Shown: positions 1 to 8,261 of the stretch, one piece after another
Layout: each line of letters opens with the position of its first letter
Numbering within the stretch: the stretch's first letter is position 1
Assembly (NCBI GenBank): GCA_004558185.1
Contig: SFDP01000001.1
Coordinates: 32,933 to 96,932, forward strand
From: Lachnospiraceae bacterium
Lineage (GTDB): Bacteria; Bacillota; Clostridia; Lachnospirales; Lachnospiraceae
DNA: 64,000 nt
Direction of reading: 5' to 3'
Program-made: the position numbers and the translations under genes
The notes under the pieces: generated by a model
Databases searched by the model: none
Told to the model about the DNA's origin: nothing
What the model saw: only the letters and a program-made list of their open reading frames with translations

Positions 1-586
1 GTTCATCACAGATAATCAGCTTTGGATTACAGATCATGGCAATGGCAATTACCACCCTCTGCTTCATCCCACCGGAAAACTGGTGAGGATAGCAGTCAAT
101 ACGCTCCTTGGGATCAGGAATACCCAATTTTTGAAACATTTCCAATACCCTTTGTCTGGCTTCTGCCTTCTTCATGCCCTTATTGTGCCAGAGCAGTCCC
201 TCTGCCACTTGATCCCCAACCTTATAGACAGGATTCAGGCTGGACATGGGGTCCTGAAAAACCATAGATATCTCCGGCCCTCTCAGTGCCCGCATCTGAG
301 AGCCATTGGCTTCTTTAATCTTTTCCAGATGATATTCCGTTACTTTCCCATCACAGAGGGCATTGTATTGGATATTCTGGGCATTTACTATGGCATTTTT
401 CCCCATAAAACGCAGAATAGAATTCATCGTCACGCTTTTTCCGCAGCCCGACTCCCCTACTACTGCCAGAGTAGTTCCCCTGCGCATCTGAAAGGAAACA
501 TCCTTTACAATTTTAATTTCTTTTCTGTCTGAAATAAAGGTAGTATTTAATTTTTCAACTTTTAAAATAATTTCCCGGTTATCCAT
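1..586 (-). CDS. oppD: Oligopeptide/dipeptide ABC transporter ATP-binding protein (OppD/DppD type), 3' part outside window
   Basis: About 195 codons of an ABC ATPase that powers peptide import at the inner face of the membrane. The translated start carries Walker A GESGCGKS (residues 44-51), the Q-loop FQDP (109-112), the signature SGGMKQR (170-176) and Walker B LIICDE just before the window edge. Order and spacing match the OppD/DppD family, usually about 320-350 residues, so roughly the last 40 percent is missing. I read it on the minus strand from ATG 586, which has AGGAGGG upstream. It starts 9 bp after the permease gene and is the last visible gene of the operon. The truncation is caused by the window, not by mutation. 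Confidence 0.93.
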   Translation of the reverse strand, partial: MDNREIILKVEKLNTTFISDRKEIKIVKDVSFQMRRGTTLAVVGESGCGKSVTMNSILRFMGKNAIVNAQNIQYNALCDGKVTEYHLEKIKEANGSQMRALRGPEISMVFQDPMSSLNPVYKVGDQVAEGLLWHNKGMKKAEARQRVLEMFQKLGIPDPKERIDCYPHQFSGGMKQRVVIAIAMICNPKLIICDE

Positions 587-595
587 GCTGCCCTC

Positions 596-1486
596 CTACT
601 GCTGTTTTGCATCCAGAACATCTCTAAGACCATCGCCGAAAAAGTTTATTGCTAAAACGAACAGGCTGATGGCCAGACCCGGAAATACCCAAATCCACCA
701 CTGACTAGTAACAACCGACACCGATTTTGCCGCATTTAAAATATTCCCCCAGGTGGGCGTACTATCCGCCACTCCAAGACCGATAAAGGAAAGTGCTGCC
801 TCCTGTAAAATGAAGAAGGCAACGTTTGTTGTTGTGGAGACAATAATCGGACTCATCACATTGGGAAGAATCTGCTTGAACATAATTGCCCGTTTACTCA
901 TGCCAAAGGCTTCACAAACCTTTACATAGGTTTCATTTTTAAGGCTCATGAATTCGTTTCTTACCATACGAAATGTAGTCATCCATCCAGTCAGGGCAAA
1001 GATAAACAGTAGATTAGACAATCCTCGTCTGTTTAAAATAGCTACAATCATCATTACCAAGACCAACTGAGGAAAGGCCTGAAAAATTTCTGAAATGCGG
1101 ATTAAAATCATATCTGTTTTTTTACCAAAATACCCCGCAATCGCACCAAGTACCGCACCGATTATTGAGCTGACTACAGCACAGAAGACCCCAATGAGAA
1201 TGGAATAGCAACCACCCACAAGTACCCTGGAAAATAAATCCCGGCCAATGGTATCCGTTCCAAATAAATGACCCTTCCCCGGCGCCTTTTTCATTTCTGT
1301 TAAGACCGGAGTGGCATAGTCCACTCCCATAAGAAGGCCCGCAACACAGGCTATCGTAATGACTAAAATAATAATCAGTCCCAGAACAGCCAGCTTATTA
1401 TTCAAAAATTTCCGTATATTCCTTTTTAATAAGGAAGAAGCCTGATCCTTATTTTTTTCTTTTAGCCCTACAACTGATTGGCTCAT
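596..1486 (-). CDS. oppC: Oligopeptide ABC transporter permease, OppC/DppC type
   Basis: Inner-membrane permease of 296 residues that pairs with OppB to form the peptide channel. There is one N-terminal membrane segment (NKLAVLGLIIILVITIACV), then a periplasm-facing loop with FGTDTIGRDLFSRVL, which is typical of OppC, then the BPD_transp_1 domain with the EAFGMSKRAIMFKQILPN coupling motif that contacts the ATPase. I chose ATG 1486 over the longer frame opening at 1513, because AAGGAGGAG lies 5-6 bases upstream of 1486 whereas the longer form would overlap oppB and has no ribosome site. It lies 16 bp behind oppB. Confidence 0.93.
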   Translation of the reverse strand: MSQSVVGLKEKNKDQASSLLKRNIRKFLNNKLAVLGLIIILVITIACVAGLLMGVDYATPVLTEMKKAPGKGHLFGTDTIGRDLFSRVLVGGCYSILIGVFCAVVSSIIGAVLGAIAGYFGKKTDMILIRISEIFQAFPQLVLVMMIVAILNRRGLSNLLFIFALTGWMTTFRMVRNEFMSLKNETYVKVCEAFGMSKRAIMFKQILPNVMSPIIVSTTTNVAFFILQEAALSFIGLGVADSTPTWGNILNAAKSVSVVTSQWWIWVFPGLAISLFVLAINFFGDGLRDVLDAKQQ

Positions 1487-1502
1487 CCGTTCTCCTCCTT
1501 CC

Positions 1503-2462
1503 CTATTCTCCAAGACGAACTCTCGGATCCAATAATGCGTTCAAAATATCCACCATAAAGGAACAAATCAACATCGCCGCTGCAATAATCAACGTAGTTA
1601 CCAGCACCATCGGATAGTCACCTGATACAATGGCATTGGTCATAGTCAGACCTATCCCGGGATAAGAAAATACACTTTCAATGACAACAGAGCCGCCCAC
1701 CAGCATGGGAATACGAAATACCAGGATAACCAGAACCGGCTTCATTGCATTCCGAAAACCATGCTTTAAATATACCTTCCACTCCGGTATTCCTTTAGAA
1801 CGGGCAGTTTTAATATAATCACTGTTCAGCACATCCAGCATCGTATTTCTTGCATAGCGCATCAATACGGCCACCATACCTATGGTCAGAGTCAATACAG
1901 GAAGAAACAAATGTAAAAAAGCATCTGCCAATGCGTTTTTAGCATCAGGACTGACACGGTTACTTGCCGGAAACCATCCCAATTTAATCGAAAAAATCTG
2001 AATCAGAACAATCCCTACAAGGAACTGTGGAACCGCTTGCCCAAGAACTGCCAAAACCCGCCCTGTGTAGTCAATAATCCCATTTTGCCGAACCGCAGAT
2101 ACAATGCCGATCCCAATGCCGATAATAGAGGAAAAAAGCAGGGAATATCCTGCAAGCTCAAAGGTATAGGGAAGTCTTACTGCTATAACAGAGGAAATTG
2201 AGGAGCCGTCGAAGGAGTAGCCCAGATTTCCACGCAAACAATTACCCACCCAACGAAAATACTGGACAATCAAGGGATCATTTAATCCAAGCGATTCTCT
2301 CAGTGCATCAACGTTTTCTTTATTGGCAGAAAGCATTTCCGGACTGACCATAAAATTGATGGGGTCAACTCCCGTCATCTGTAGTCCGAAAAATACGATA
2401 AAGCTGATTATAAGAAGCATAGGAAGCATCATAAGCAGCTTTTTGATTATAAATTTAAGCAT
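1503..2462 (-). CDS. oppB: Oligopeptide ABC transporter permease, OppB/DppB type
   Basis: A 319-residue inner-membrane permease with a leading membrane helix (LLMMLPMLLIISFIVFFGLQ), the family-typical DP(I/L)xxMVSPEM and FRWVGNCLRGNLGYS stretch, and about five further hydrophobic segments. The cytoplasmic coupling loop reads ARSKGIPEWKVYLKHGFRNA, near the consensus EAA loop. The length is normal for OppB. It follows oppA after a 124-bp gap that holds a stable hairpin (2516-2550), a common arrangement where the binding protein is made in excess over the permeases. Confidence 0.93.
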   Translation of the reverse strand: MLKFIIKKLLMMLPMLLIISFIVFFGLQMTGVDPINFMVSPEMLSANKENVDALRESLGLNDPLIVQYFRWVGNCLRGNLGYSFDGSSISSVIAVRLPYTFELAGYSLLFSSIIGIGIGIVSAVRQNGIIDYTGRVLAVLGQAVPQFLVGIVLIQIFSIKLGWFPASNRVSPDAKNALADAFLHLFLPVLTLTIGMVAVLMRYARNTMLDVLNSDYIKTARSKGIPEWKVYLKHGFRNAMKPVLVILVFRIPMLVGGSVVIESVFSYPGIGLTMTNAIVSGDYPMVLVTTLIIAAAMLICSFMVDILNALLDPRVRLGE

Positions 2463-2515
2463 TCTATCACTCCATTCCTTGTGGCCTGCAGTATTTAGCC
2501 ATTTTCGATGCCACA

Positions 2516-2550
2516 GGGGGAAGACCTGAAACTACTTCCTGCCTTCCCCC
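2516..2550 (-). promoter_or_regulatory. Intercistronic hairpin between oppA and oppB
   Basis: GGGGGAAG (2516-2523) pairs perfectly with CTTCCCCC (2543-2550) across a 19-base loop. No T-run follows on the minus strand, so it is not a classic terminator. By position it may protect the oppA mRNA 3' end or attenuate oppB expression; that role is inferred. Confidence 0.5.
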
Positions 2551-2586
2551 CATGAACACTTTCCTGTTAAAAATTATCTTATATAA

Positions 2587-4191
2587 CTATTGAGCAATTT
2601 CCCAGTTTGCAAAATCCAAATCACACATATACAAAGGATTACAGAATTCTACACCTGCAGGAAGAACCACTTTATCGCTGGTAAATACATAGGTGTTAAC
2701 CGTAAACACAGGAACCTTATAAGCCGCCTCCTGCTCTTTTTCCTGCAGCTTCTTCAATATTTCATTTCTTCCTGCCTGGTCTGTAGATTTGAACAGTTCA
2801 CTAACCAGTTCATCAAATTCTGTTGTTCCACCAAACACATTGGCAAACAGCGCATCTGAACTCATATATTCGGTATACCATTCATCAATGGAAAAAGCAC
2901 TCTTTCCCTTAAAACCAATGTCATAATTACGCGTGGTAAACAAGTCTGTGGTTCCATCATTGGATAGAGTAGCTTCTACCTTCAGACCGGTTTGCTCAAG
3001 ATAATGAACCACTGTCTGAATCAAATCGATGGAGGTCTGATCATTGTTATAGTAGCAGATTCTAAGTGTACGATTCATGTCATAACCGGAGGCCTGAAGA
3101 TCAGCCTTTGCTTTTTCAGCATCAAAGGTATATTCAAATCCATTATAGGCCTCATGACTGTTTGGTACTCCGCTGTTTAATACGGCAGCCGTAGGATACA
3201 AGGTTGCCAGGGTCGCCCGGTCAATGGCCTCAATCAATGCCTTACGCACTTCCACATTCTGCATAGCTTCATTTTCATTCCCATCCACACCCTTCATATT
3301 GAATAGGAAGTATTTGTAAAATAATACATCTACCTCATGGGTTGTATAGTTTGCCATTCCACCAATGGCCTCAACCAAATCCGCTGCATTACCAAAAACA
3401 TAATCCGCCTGTCCTGCCTGTGCTGCTGTTATGTAATCCTGTACGAAGTAGCAGATGACCGACTTGATTTTAGGTGCTGTACCTTCGTAATTTTCGTTTA
3501 TCTTAAGAGTAAAATAGTTTCCCACATTCAATTCATCTAATACATACATTCCAGAAGTTACCGGATTCTGCCAGAAAGCATCTGCCTCCAGCTTCAGCGG
3601 GTCCGCATTTTCCAGACAATGCTTAGGCAGGATAGCAAACTGAGCAAGCACATCCATCATGGAAGCATAGGGCGTTTCCAGGGTAAGTGTGATGCTATTC
3701 CCCTCTACCGTAATCTCGGAAATATTCTTAAATGCAGAGGTATAAATGGAATTACAGGTTGCTGCCTGCAATGCTGTCTCAATGGACCACTTCACATCCT
3801 CCGCTGTCAGCGCCTCTCCATCAGACCACTTTAAACCATCCTTCATGGTAATGGTATAAACCAGACTATCCTCACTGATTTCACAGGATTGTGCCAAGTC
3901 CGGCTGTGGATTGGTCAAAGAGCTGTCTGCAAGAAACAGGGCTCTAAACATCAAGTTTGTTGCCATGATCCGATTGTACCATGGAGTAGGAATCTTATCG
4001 TCTGTAGTGGAGCCGTCTCCTGTGGTGACCGACAATTTTAAAGCCTGACCGGAGCCGTCTGCAGCGTTCATCGTTCCATCTGAGGTTGTTACCTGTGCCG
4101 TATCTCCCTGTGTCTCAGTAGCTCCGCAGCCTATCAAAGAACTGGCAGCAAGTGTTGCTGTAACTATAAGCGCTAATAACCTTTTCTTCAT
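2587..4191 (-). CDS. oppA: Peptide ABC transporter substrate-binding lipoprotein (SBP_bac_5 family)
   Basis: A 534-residue secreted binding protein. The N-terminus is a lipoprotein signal (MKKRLLALIVTATLAASSL followed by IGC), so Cys22 is the likely lipidated residue and the protein is tethered outside the membrane. Family 5 features are present: the LAQSCEISEDSLVYTITMKDGLKWSDGEALTAEDV block near the N-terminal third and VRKALIEAIDR in the middle. The length fits dipeptide/oligopeptide binding proteins. AAAGGAGGATTTT precedes the ATG. It is the first gene of the opp operon and diverges from an RpiR regulator, which suggests control by a sugar-phosphate or amino-sugar signal; a muropeptide substrate is possible but not shown. 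Confidence 0.9.
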   Translation of the reverse strand: MKKRLLALIVTATLAASSLIGCGATETQGDTAQVTTSDGTMNAADGSGQALKLSVTTGDGSTTDDKIPTPWYNRIMATNLMFRALFLADSSLTNPQPDLAQSCEISEDSLVYTITMKDGLKWSDGEALTAEDVKWSIETALQAATCNSIYTSAFKNISEITVEGNSITLTLETPYASMMDVLAQFAILPKHCLENADPLKLEADAFWQNPVTSGMYVLDELNVGNYFTLKINENYEGTAPKIKSVICYFVQDYITAAQAGQADYVFGNAADLVEAIGGMANYTTHEVDVLFYKYFLFNMKGVDGNENEAMQNVEVRKALIEAIDRATLATLYPTAAVLNSGVPNSHEAYNGFEYTFDAEKAKADLQASGYDMNRTLRICYYNNDQTSIDLIQTVVHYLEQTGLKVEATLSNDGTTDLFTTRNYDIGFKGKSAFSIDEWYTEYMSSDALFANVFGGTTEFDELVSELFKSTDQAGRNEILKKLQEKEQEAAYKVPVFTVNTYVFTSDKVVLPAGVEFCNPLYMCDLDFANWEIAQ

Positions 4192-4274
4192 AAAATCCTC
4201 CTTTTGCTTAAAATTTCCTTGCTGGTATTTCTTACGATAACATTGATGAAGGTAATTTTCAATATGTTTATTAC

Positions 4275-4291
4275 ATGAAAATATTTTTCAT
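4275..4291. promoter_or_regulatory. Near-palindromic operator candidate in the oppA/rpiR intergenic region
   Basis: ATGAAAATATTTTTCAT is almost a perfect inverted repeat centred in an AT-rich 313-bp gap. It resembles the TGAAA-(N)-TTTCA type of site used by RpiR/MurR regulators. The rest of the gap (4192-4504) is very AT-rich and otherwise holds only the rpiR promoter at 4442-4470. The assignment to this regulator is inference. Confidence 0.35.
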
Positions 4292-4441
4292 TTTTTGTAT
4301 ATATTGTATATTATTTTTATTTTTCTAACATAATATTTAAACAGTTATTAGCTTTATTATATTTTGATTCTCATTTTATTAAAAATATAACTAAATTATT
4401 ATTTATTTTTCAGCAATCTATATATCATTTTTAAACTCCGC

Positions 4442-4470
4442 TTGCCTTCACCATGAAATTATCCTATAAT
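4442..4470 (+). promoter_or_regulatory. Promoter of the RpiR-family regulator
   Basis: TTGCCT (4442-4447), a 17-bp spacer and a perfect TATAAT (4465-4470). Transcription would start near 4477, giving a short leader before the AGGAGG site and the GTG start at 4505. Confidence 0.65.
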
Positions 4471-4504
4471 CAGAATACGACATTTTGCCAAGGAGGCTTT
4501 TTTT

Positions 4505-5362
4505 GTGGCTACAACTATTCTTGATTCCATAACCGAACAATATAACTCTTTAACTCGTTCCAGCAGGAAGCTGGCTGACTATATCTTTTCCAACACCACT
4601 GAGGTTCAGTATATGTCCATCACCTCTCTAGCCGAAAGTTCAGGTGTATCAGAAGCCACAATTACTCGGTTTTGCCGGGGTCTTGGGCTCTATGGCTATA
4701 ATGATTTTAAGCTTGCCCTGGCAAAATCTGAGCGCCTCAATGAGCTCGGGGATCCTCCCGATTCTCCTCAGTCAGTCAACTCTGAGGATGATTTTGATAC
4801 TTTATGCCGCAAGCTGCATGCTTCCAATATTATTTCTCTGAACGAAACTCTGGAGCTTTTAAACAAAAAAGCTCTGTATGATGCCATAAGTCTGATGGCT
4901 GATGCTGATCATGTATTTTGCTTTGGTCAAGGCGGCGGCATGGTTATGGCTATGGAAGCATGGGCACGTTTTTCCACCGCTACAAACCATTTCATTCATA
5001 TTGGGGATTCCCATATGCAGGCCATTGCCACAGCACTCTCCGGACCTAAGGATGCTATTCTTTTTTTCTCCTACTCCGGTTCAACCAAAGACATGGAGGA
5101 TGTACTAAAGCTGGCTCGCCAGAAACAGACCCCCATCATTCTTGTTACCCATTTTCCTAAATCCCGAGCTGCTGAATTTGCCGATGTTATTCTCCAGTGC
5201 GGCTACAATGAAAGTCCGCTGCAGTCAGGCTCCATTGCCGCTAAAGTTGGACAATTATTCCTCATTGAATGTCTTTTTTACGGGTACTGTCAGAAAAATC
5301 CCGAGCGCTGTACCGCTGCTAAAAAGGCTACTGCACAGGCCATTGCCAACAAACTGCTTTAG
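4505..5362 (+). CDS. RpiR/MurR-family transcriptional regulator (HTH + SIS)
   Basis: A 285-residue cytoplasmic regulator. Residues 1-75 form the HTH_6 domain (SITSLAESSGVSEATITRFCRGLG is the helix-turn-helix), and residues about 125-240 form the SIS sugar-isomerase fold (CFGQGGGMVMAMEAWARF and FFSYSGSTKDM, the phosphosugar-binding loop). Members sense phosphosugars or amino-sugar phosphates. The start is GTG 4505 with AGGAGG eight bases upstream. It diverges from the oppA operon and is the obvious candidate to regulate it; a near-palindrome lies between them. The ligand is unknown. Confidence 0.88.
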   Translation: MATTILDSITEQYNSLTRSSRKLADYIFSNTTEVQYMSITSLAESSGVSEATITRFCRGLGLYGYNDFKLALAKSERLNELGDPPDSPQSVNSEDDFDTLCRKLHASNIISLNETLELLNKKALYDAISLMADADHVFCFGQGGGMVMAMEAWARFSTATNHFIHIGDSHMQAIATALSGPKDAILFFSYSGSTKDMEDVLKLARQKQTPIILVTHFPKSRAAEFADVILQCGYNESPLQSGSIAAKVGQLFLIECLFYGYCQKNPERCTAAKKATAQAIANKLL

Positions 5363-5439
5363 TGCACTGGCATATTCCCCATTAGCATGATGATTCGTCT
5401 ATTTCCCCGATAGCACAGAACAAGAATCCTCAGCGCAGC

Positions 5440-5490
5440 AGAGATAAAAATAGGGACTCTGTACCAATCATACAGCAGTCCCTATCTCTT
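5440..5490. terminator. Probable bidirectional terminator between rpiR and the DUF1540 gene
   Basis: TAGGGACT (5451-5458) pairs with AGTCCCTA (5477-5484), extended by AGAGAT/TCTCT outside. On the minus strand the stem is followed by TTTTT; on the plus strand a T-rich tract follows. It serves two convergent genes. Confidence 0.6.
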
Positions 5491-5502
5491 GCTCTTTCTT
5501 TT

Positions 5503-5817
5503 TTATTTTTCTTTAAATGTGCTGCAGCAGGTTTCTCTGCTGGTATCTGCGCCGCTTCCGCTGATTTCCACGTGCTCTGCAGTACATTTGTAATTTGCGT
5601 TGTACACACATTTAGAAGCCTCACAATCTACGCTGATGGTCGTACTGGGATGGCTGGTAGCATTGCTCAGACCCTCGCCTCTTTTTTGAAAAAAGCTTTC
5701 ACAGCAGGTTTCATCACAACACTCTGCATGCTTTCCCCCTACCATAATATCACCCTTACAGCAGCACTTTTCCTTATTGTAGGTACAAGTATCTGCCTGA
5801 CATCTTAGTTCTGCCAT
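5503..5817 (-). CDS. Double DUF1540 cysteine-rich protein
   Basis: A 104-residue protein with two DUF1540-like cysteine modules. The first reads CQADTCTYN...CCCKGDIMVGG with ETCCESF at its end, and the second reads CEASKCVYN...CTAEHVEISG with ETCCSTF. The spacing of the paired cysteines suggests metal or disulphide binding, but the function of the family is unknown to me. GAAGGAGGTATGCAAGA precedes the start. It stands alone between a terminator and thrS. Confidence 0.85.
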   Translation of the reverse strand: MAELRCQADTCTYNKEKCCCKGDIMVGGKHAECCDETCCESFFQKRGEGLSNATSHPSTTISVDCEASKCVYNANYKCTAEHVEISGSGADTSRETCCSTFKEK

Positions 5818-5910
5818 TCTTGCATACCTCCTTCTTCCTTATCGCCTTTTGGCGGCTGAAAATAGTATGCCCGTGCTGGTAAGAACTATTCAGCAGACCT
5901 TGGATTAATT

Positions 5911-7878
5911 TTACTGCTTTTTCACTTCTTCCGTTACTTCCTCCTTACGGATTTCCTTGGTGCGAATTTCCTTACTGATAGCCTCAATAAATTCGTCCAG
6001 GGTTTTCTGTCCCTCATCCCCGGCAAAACGGCTTCTCACCGATACCAGACCTTCTTCTTCCTCTTTCTGACCAACTACCAGCATATAGGGAACCTTTGCC
6101 AATCTGGTCTCCCGGATTTTGTAGCCGATTTTTTCCGAACGGCTGTCTAATGTGCAAAGAATTCCATTTTCCCTTAACTTGGCTTCTACCTGATGTGCAT
6201 AGTCCATGTATTTTTCCGAAATGGGTAAAATACGTACCTGCTCGGGGCAGAGCCAGGTGGGGAATTTACCGGCATATTTCTCAATCAGCCAGGCCAGTGT
6301 TCTTTCGTAGCAGCCCATGGAGGTTCTGTGGATAATATAGGGACGTACCTTTTCTCCATGCTCATCCACATAATACATATCAAACTGCTCCGCCAATACT
6401 GCATCCCACTGAATGGTAATCATGGTATCTTCTTTTCCATATACATTTCTGGCCTGAATGTCCACCTTAGGGCCGTAAAAAGCAGCCTCTCCTTCTTCCT
6501 CCGTAAAGGGTACCTCCAGCTCAGTTAAAATCTGACGGATATGGCCCTGGGTTTCTTCCCAGACTTCGGCAGTTCCTACATATTTTTCCTTATTATTCGG
6601 ATCCCATTTAGAAAGACGATAGGTTACATCCTCCGAAACCCCTAAGGTATCCAGACAATATTTTGCCAAAGCAAGGCAGTCCTTAAATTCCTTCACCATC
6701 TGGTCCGGTCTGACAATCAGGTGCCCTTCCGAAATGGTAAACTGGCGCACACGAGTAAGTCCATGCATCTCACCGGAATCTTCGTTTCTGAACAGCGTAG
6801 AGGTCTCTCCATAACGTAGCGGCAGGTCACGATAGGATTTCTGGCTGGCCTTGTATACATAGTACTGGAACGGGCAGGTCATTGGTCTGAGGGCAAAAAC
6901 CTCCTTATCCTTTTCTTCATCTCCCAGAACGAACATTCCTTCCTTATAGTGATCCCAGTGTCCTGAAATCTTATACAAATCGGATTTTGCCATGAGAGGA
7001 GTTCTTGTTCGAATATAACCTCTCTTTTCCTCCTCGTCCTCTATCCATCTTTGCAGGGTCTGGATAATCTTTGCTCCCTTGGGCATTAGCAGGGGAAGCC
7101 CCTGACCGATAACATCCACCGTAGTAAACAGCTCCATTTCCCTGCCCAGCTTATTGTGGTCACGTTTTTTAATATCCTCTAAATGCTCCAGATAGGCTGC
7201 CAGCTCTTCCTTCTTATTGAAGGCAGTTCCGTAGATTCTCTGCAGCATGGCATTGTCCGAATTGCCTCTCCAGTATGCACCGGAGGAGGAAATCAGCTTA
7301 AAGGCTTTAATATTCTTCGTACTCATCAAATGGGGGCCGGCACAAAGATCAATAAACTCTCCCTGCTGGTAGAAGGAAATCACTGCATCCTGGGGCAGAT
7401 CCCGAATCAATTCAACCTTATAGGGCTCGCCTCTCTCCTCCATCAGCCTGATCGCTTCTTCTCTGGGAAGAGTAAACTTCTCCAATTTTTTCCCTTCTTT
7501 GATGATTTTTTTCATTTCCCCTTCCAGCTTATCCAGATCCTCTCTGGAAAAGGGTGTACTTTCAAAATCATAATAAAAGCCATTCTCAATACTGGGTCCA
7601 ATGGCCATTTTAGCATCCGGATACAGTCGTTTCACCGCCTCTGCCAATACATGGGAGGCAGTGTGGCGAACCACCTGAAGCCCTTCCTTATCGCCTGCGG
7701 TAAGAATGTTCAACCGGCAATCCTGTTCCAGCACTGTTCTTAAATCTACAACCTGTCCATCCACCTCTCCTGCACAGGCCATTCTCGCCAGACCCTCACT
7801 GAGGTCTGCCGCCACATCGTATACACTGACCGAATTGGCGTACTCTTTTACTGAACCATCCTTTAATGTAATCTTCAT
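5911..7878 (-). CDS. thrS: Threonyl-tRNA synthetase
   Basis: A 655-residue cytoplasmic class II synthetase that charges tRNA-Thr. Domains in order: TGS (MKITLKDGSVKEY...), the editing/SAD domain with HTASHVLAEAVKRLYP and a later CAGPH, the catalytic core with motif 2 (RNEDSGEMHGLTRVRQF) and the zinc-binding TCPFQYYVYK region, then the C-terminal anticodon-binding domain. I chose ATG 7878 because GGAAGGAGAAAGGTGAAG lies just upstream; the longer frame to 7932 would run toward the terminator of the leader. The C-terminus has a short charged tail. Expression is predicted to be controlled by the T-box leader at 7945-8225. Confidence 0.96.
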   Translation of the reverse strand: MKITLKDGSVKEYANSVSVYDVAADLSEGLARMACAGEVDGQVVDLRTVLEQDCRLNILTAGDKEGLQVVRHTASHVLAEAVKRLYPDAKMAIGPSIENGFYYDFESTPFSREDLDKLEGEMKKIIKEGKKLEKFTLPREEAIRLMEERGEPYKVELIRDLPQDAVISFYQQGEFIDLCAGPHLMSTKNIKAFKLISSSGAYWRGNSDNAMLQRIYGTAFNKKEELAAYLEHLEDIKKRDHNKLGREMELFTTVDVIGQGLPLLMPKGAKIIQTLQRWIEDEEEKRGYIRTRTPLMAKSDLYKISGHWDHYKEGMFVLGDEEKDKEVFALRPMTCPFQYYVYKASQKSYRDLPLRYGETSTLFRNEDSGEMHGLTRVRQFTISEGHLIVRPDQMVKEFKDCLALAKYCLDTLGVSEDVTYRLSKWDPNNKEKYVGTAEVWEETQGHIRQILTELEVPFTEEEGEAAFYGPKVDIQARNVYGKEDTMITIQWDAVLAEQFDMYYVDEHGEKVRPYIIHRTSMGCYERTLAWLIEKYAGKFPTWLCPEQVRILPISEKYMDYAHQVEAKLRENGILCTLDSRSEKIGYKIRETRLAKVPYMLVVGQKEEEEGLVSVRSRFAGDEGQKTLDEFIEAISKEIRTKEIRKEEVTEEVKKQ

Positions 7879-7944
7879 CTTCACCTTTCTCCTTCCTTTT
7901 CTCACCAATAAACAGATTCGGAATACAAACATTCCTTATTCACG

Positions 7945-8225
7945 CAAAAAGCCCCTTACACTCAGGATAAGTGTAAGGGACGTCATTAACGCGGTTCCAC
8001 CCTTATTATTCTGTCCTTCAGGCCTCTCAGAATCTTGGTCACCGAAAAAACAGAATCTCTCATTCATGATGATAACGGAATCACCGTCCCCGATTAAGGG
8101 GCACTCCGAGGTGGTCTTGGGATAATTATTGATGAAAACGCTTCCAGCACCATCCTAATCCACGATGGGCGTTCTTCTCTGGCATCTGTCCTTATCTTAC
8201 TTTCCTCATCAACGTGTTGTTCTAC
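7945..8225 (-). promoter_or_regulatory. T-box leader of thrS
   Basis: The minus strand carries the hallmark T-box sequence AAGGGTGGAACCGCGT (7989-8004). It is followed by a strong terminator hairpin (CCCTTACACT at 70-79 and 53-62 of the 79xx block, then a T-run at 7946-7950). Upstream, ATTCTGT and ACAGAAT pair into a likely stem III, and GTTGATGA/TCATCAAT into a likely stem I base. Uncharged tRNA-Thr would pair with the T-box and prevent termination. I could not place the threonine specifier codon with confidence. Confidence 0.92.
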
Positions 8226-8228
8226 TCT

Positions 8229-8257
8229 ATCTTAGTGCAAAAGAAAAAATTTGTAAA
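8229..8257 (-). promoter_or_regulatory. thrS promoter
   Basis: On the minus strand TTTACA (8252-8257), a 17-bp spacer and TAAGAT (8229-8234). It sits right after the chemoreceptor stop codon and would start transcription at the head of the T-box leader. Confidence 0.65.
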
Positions 8258-8261
8258 GAGC

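Noticed and set aside
83..532. 149-codon plus-strand frame at the left edge
   Set aside because: It is antisense to oppD, which has all ABC ATPase motifs in the minus frame.
5878..5895. Further copy of the GTAACTATTCAG repeat between thrS and the DUF1540 gene
   Set aside because: Only AACTATTCAG matches and the partner arm CTGAAAATAGT is in the opposite orientation, so chance or a simple hairpin is more likely.
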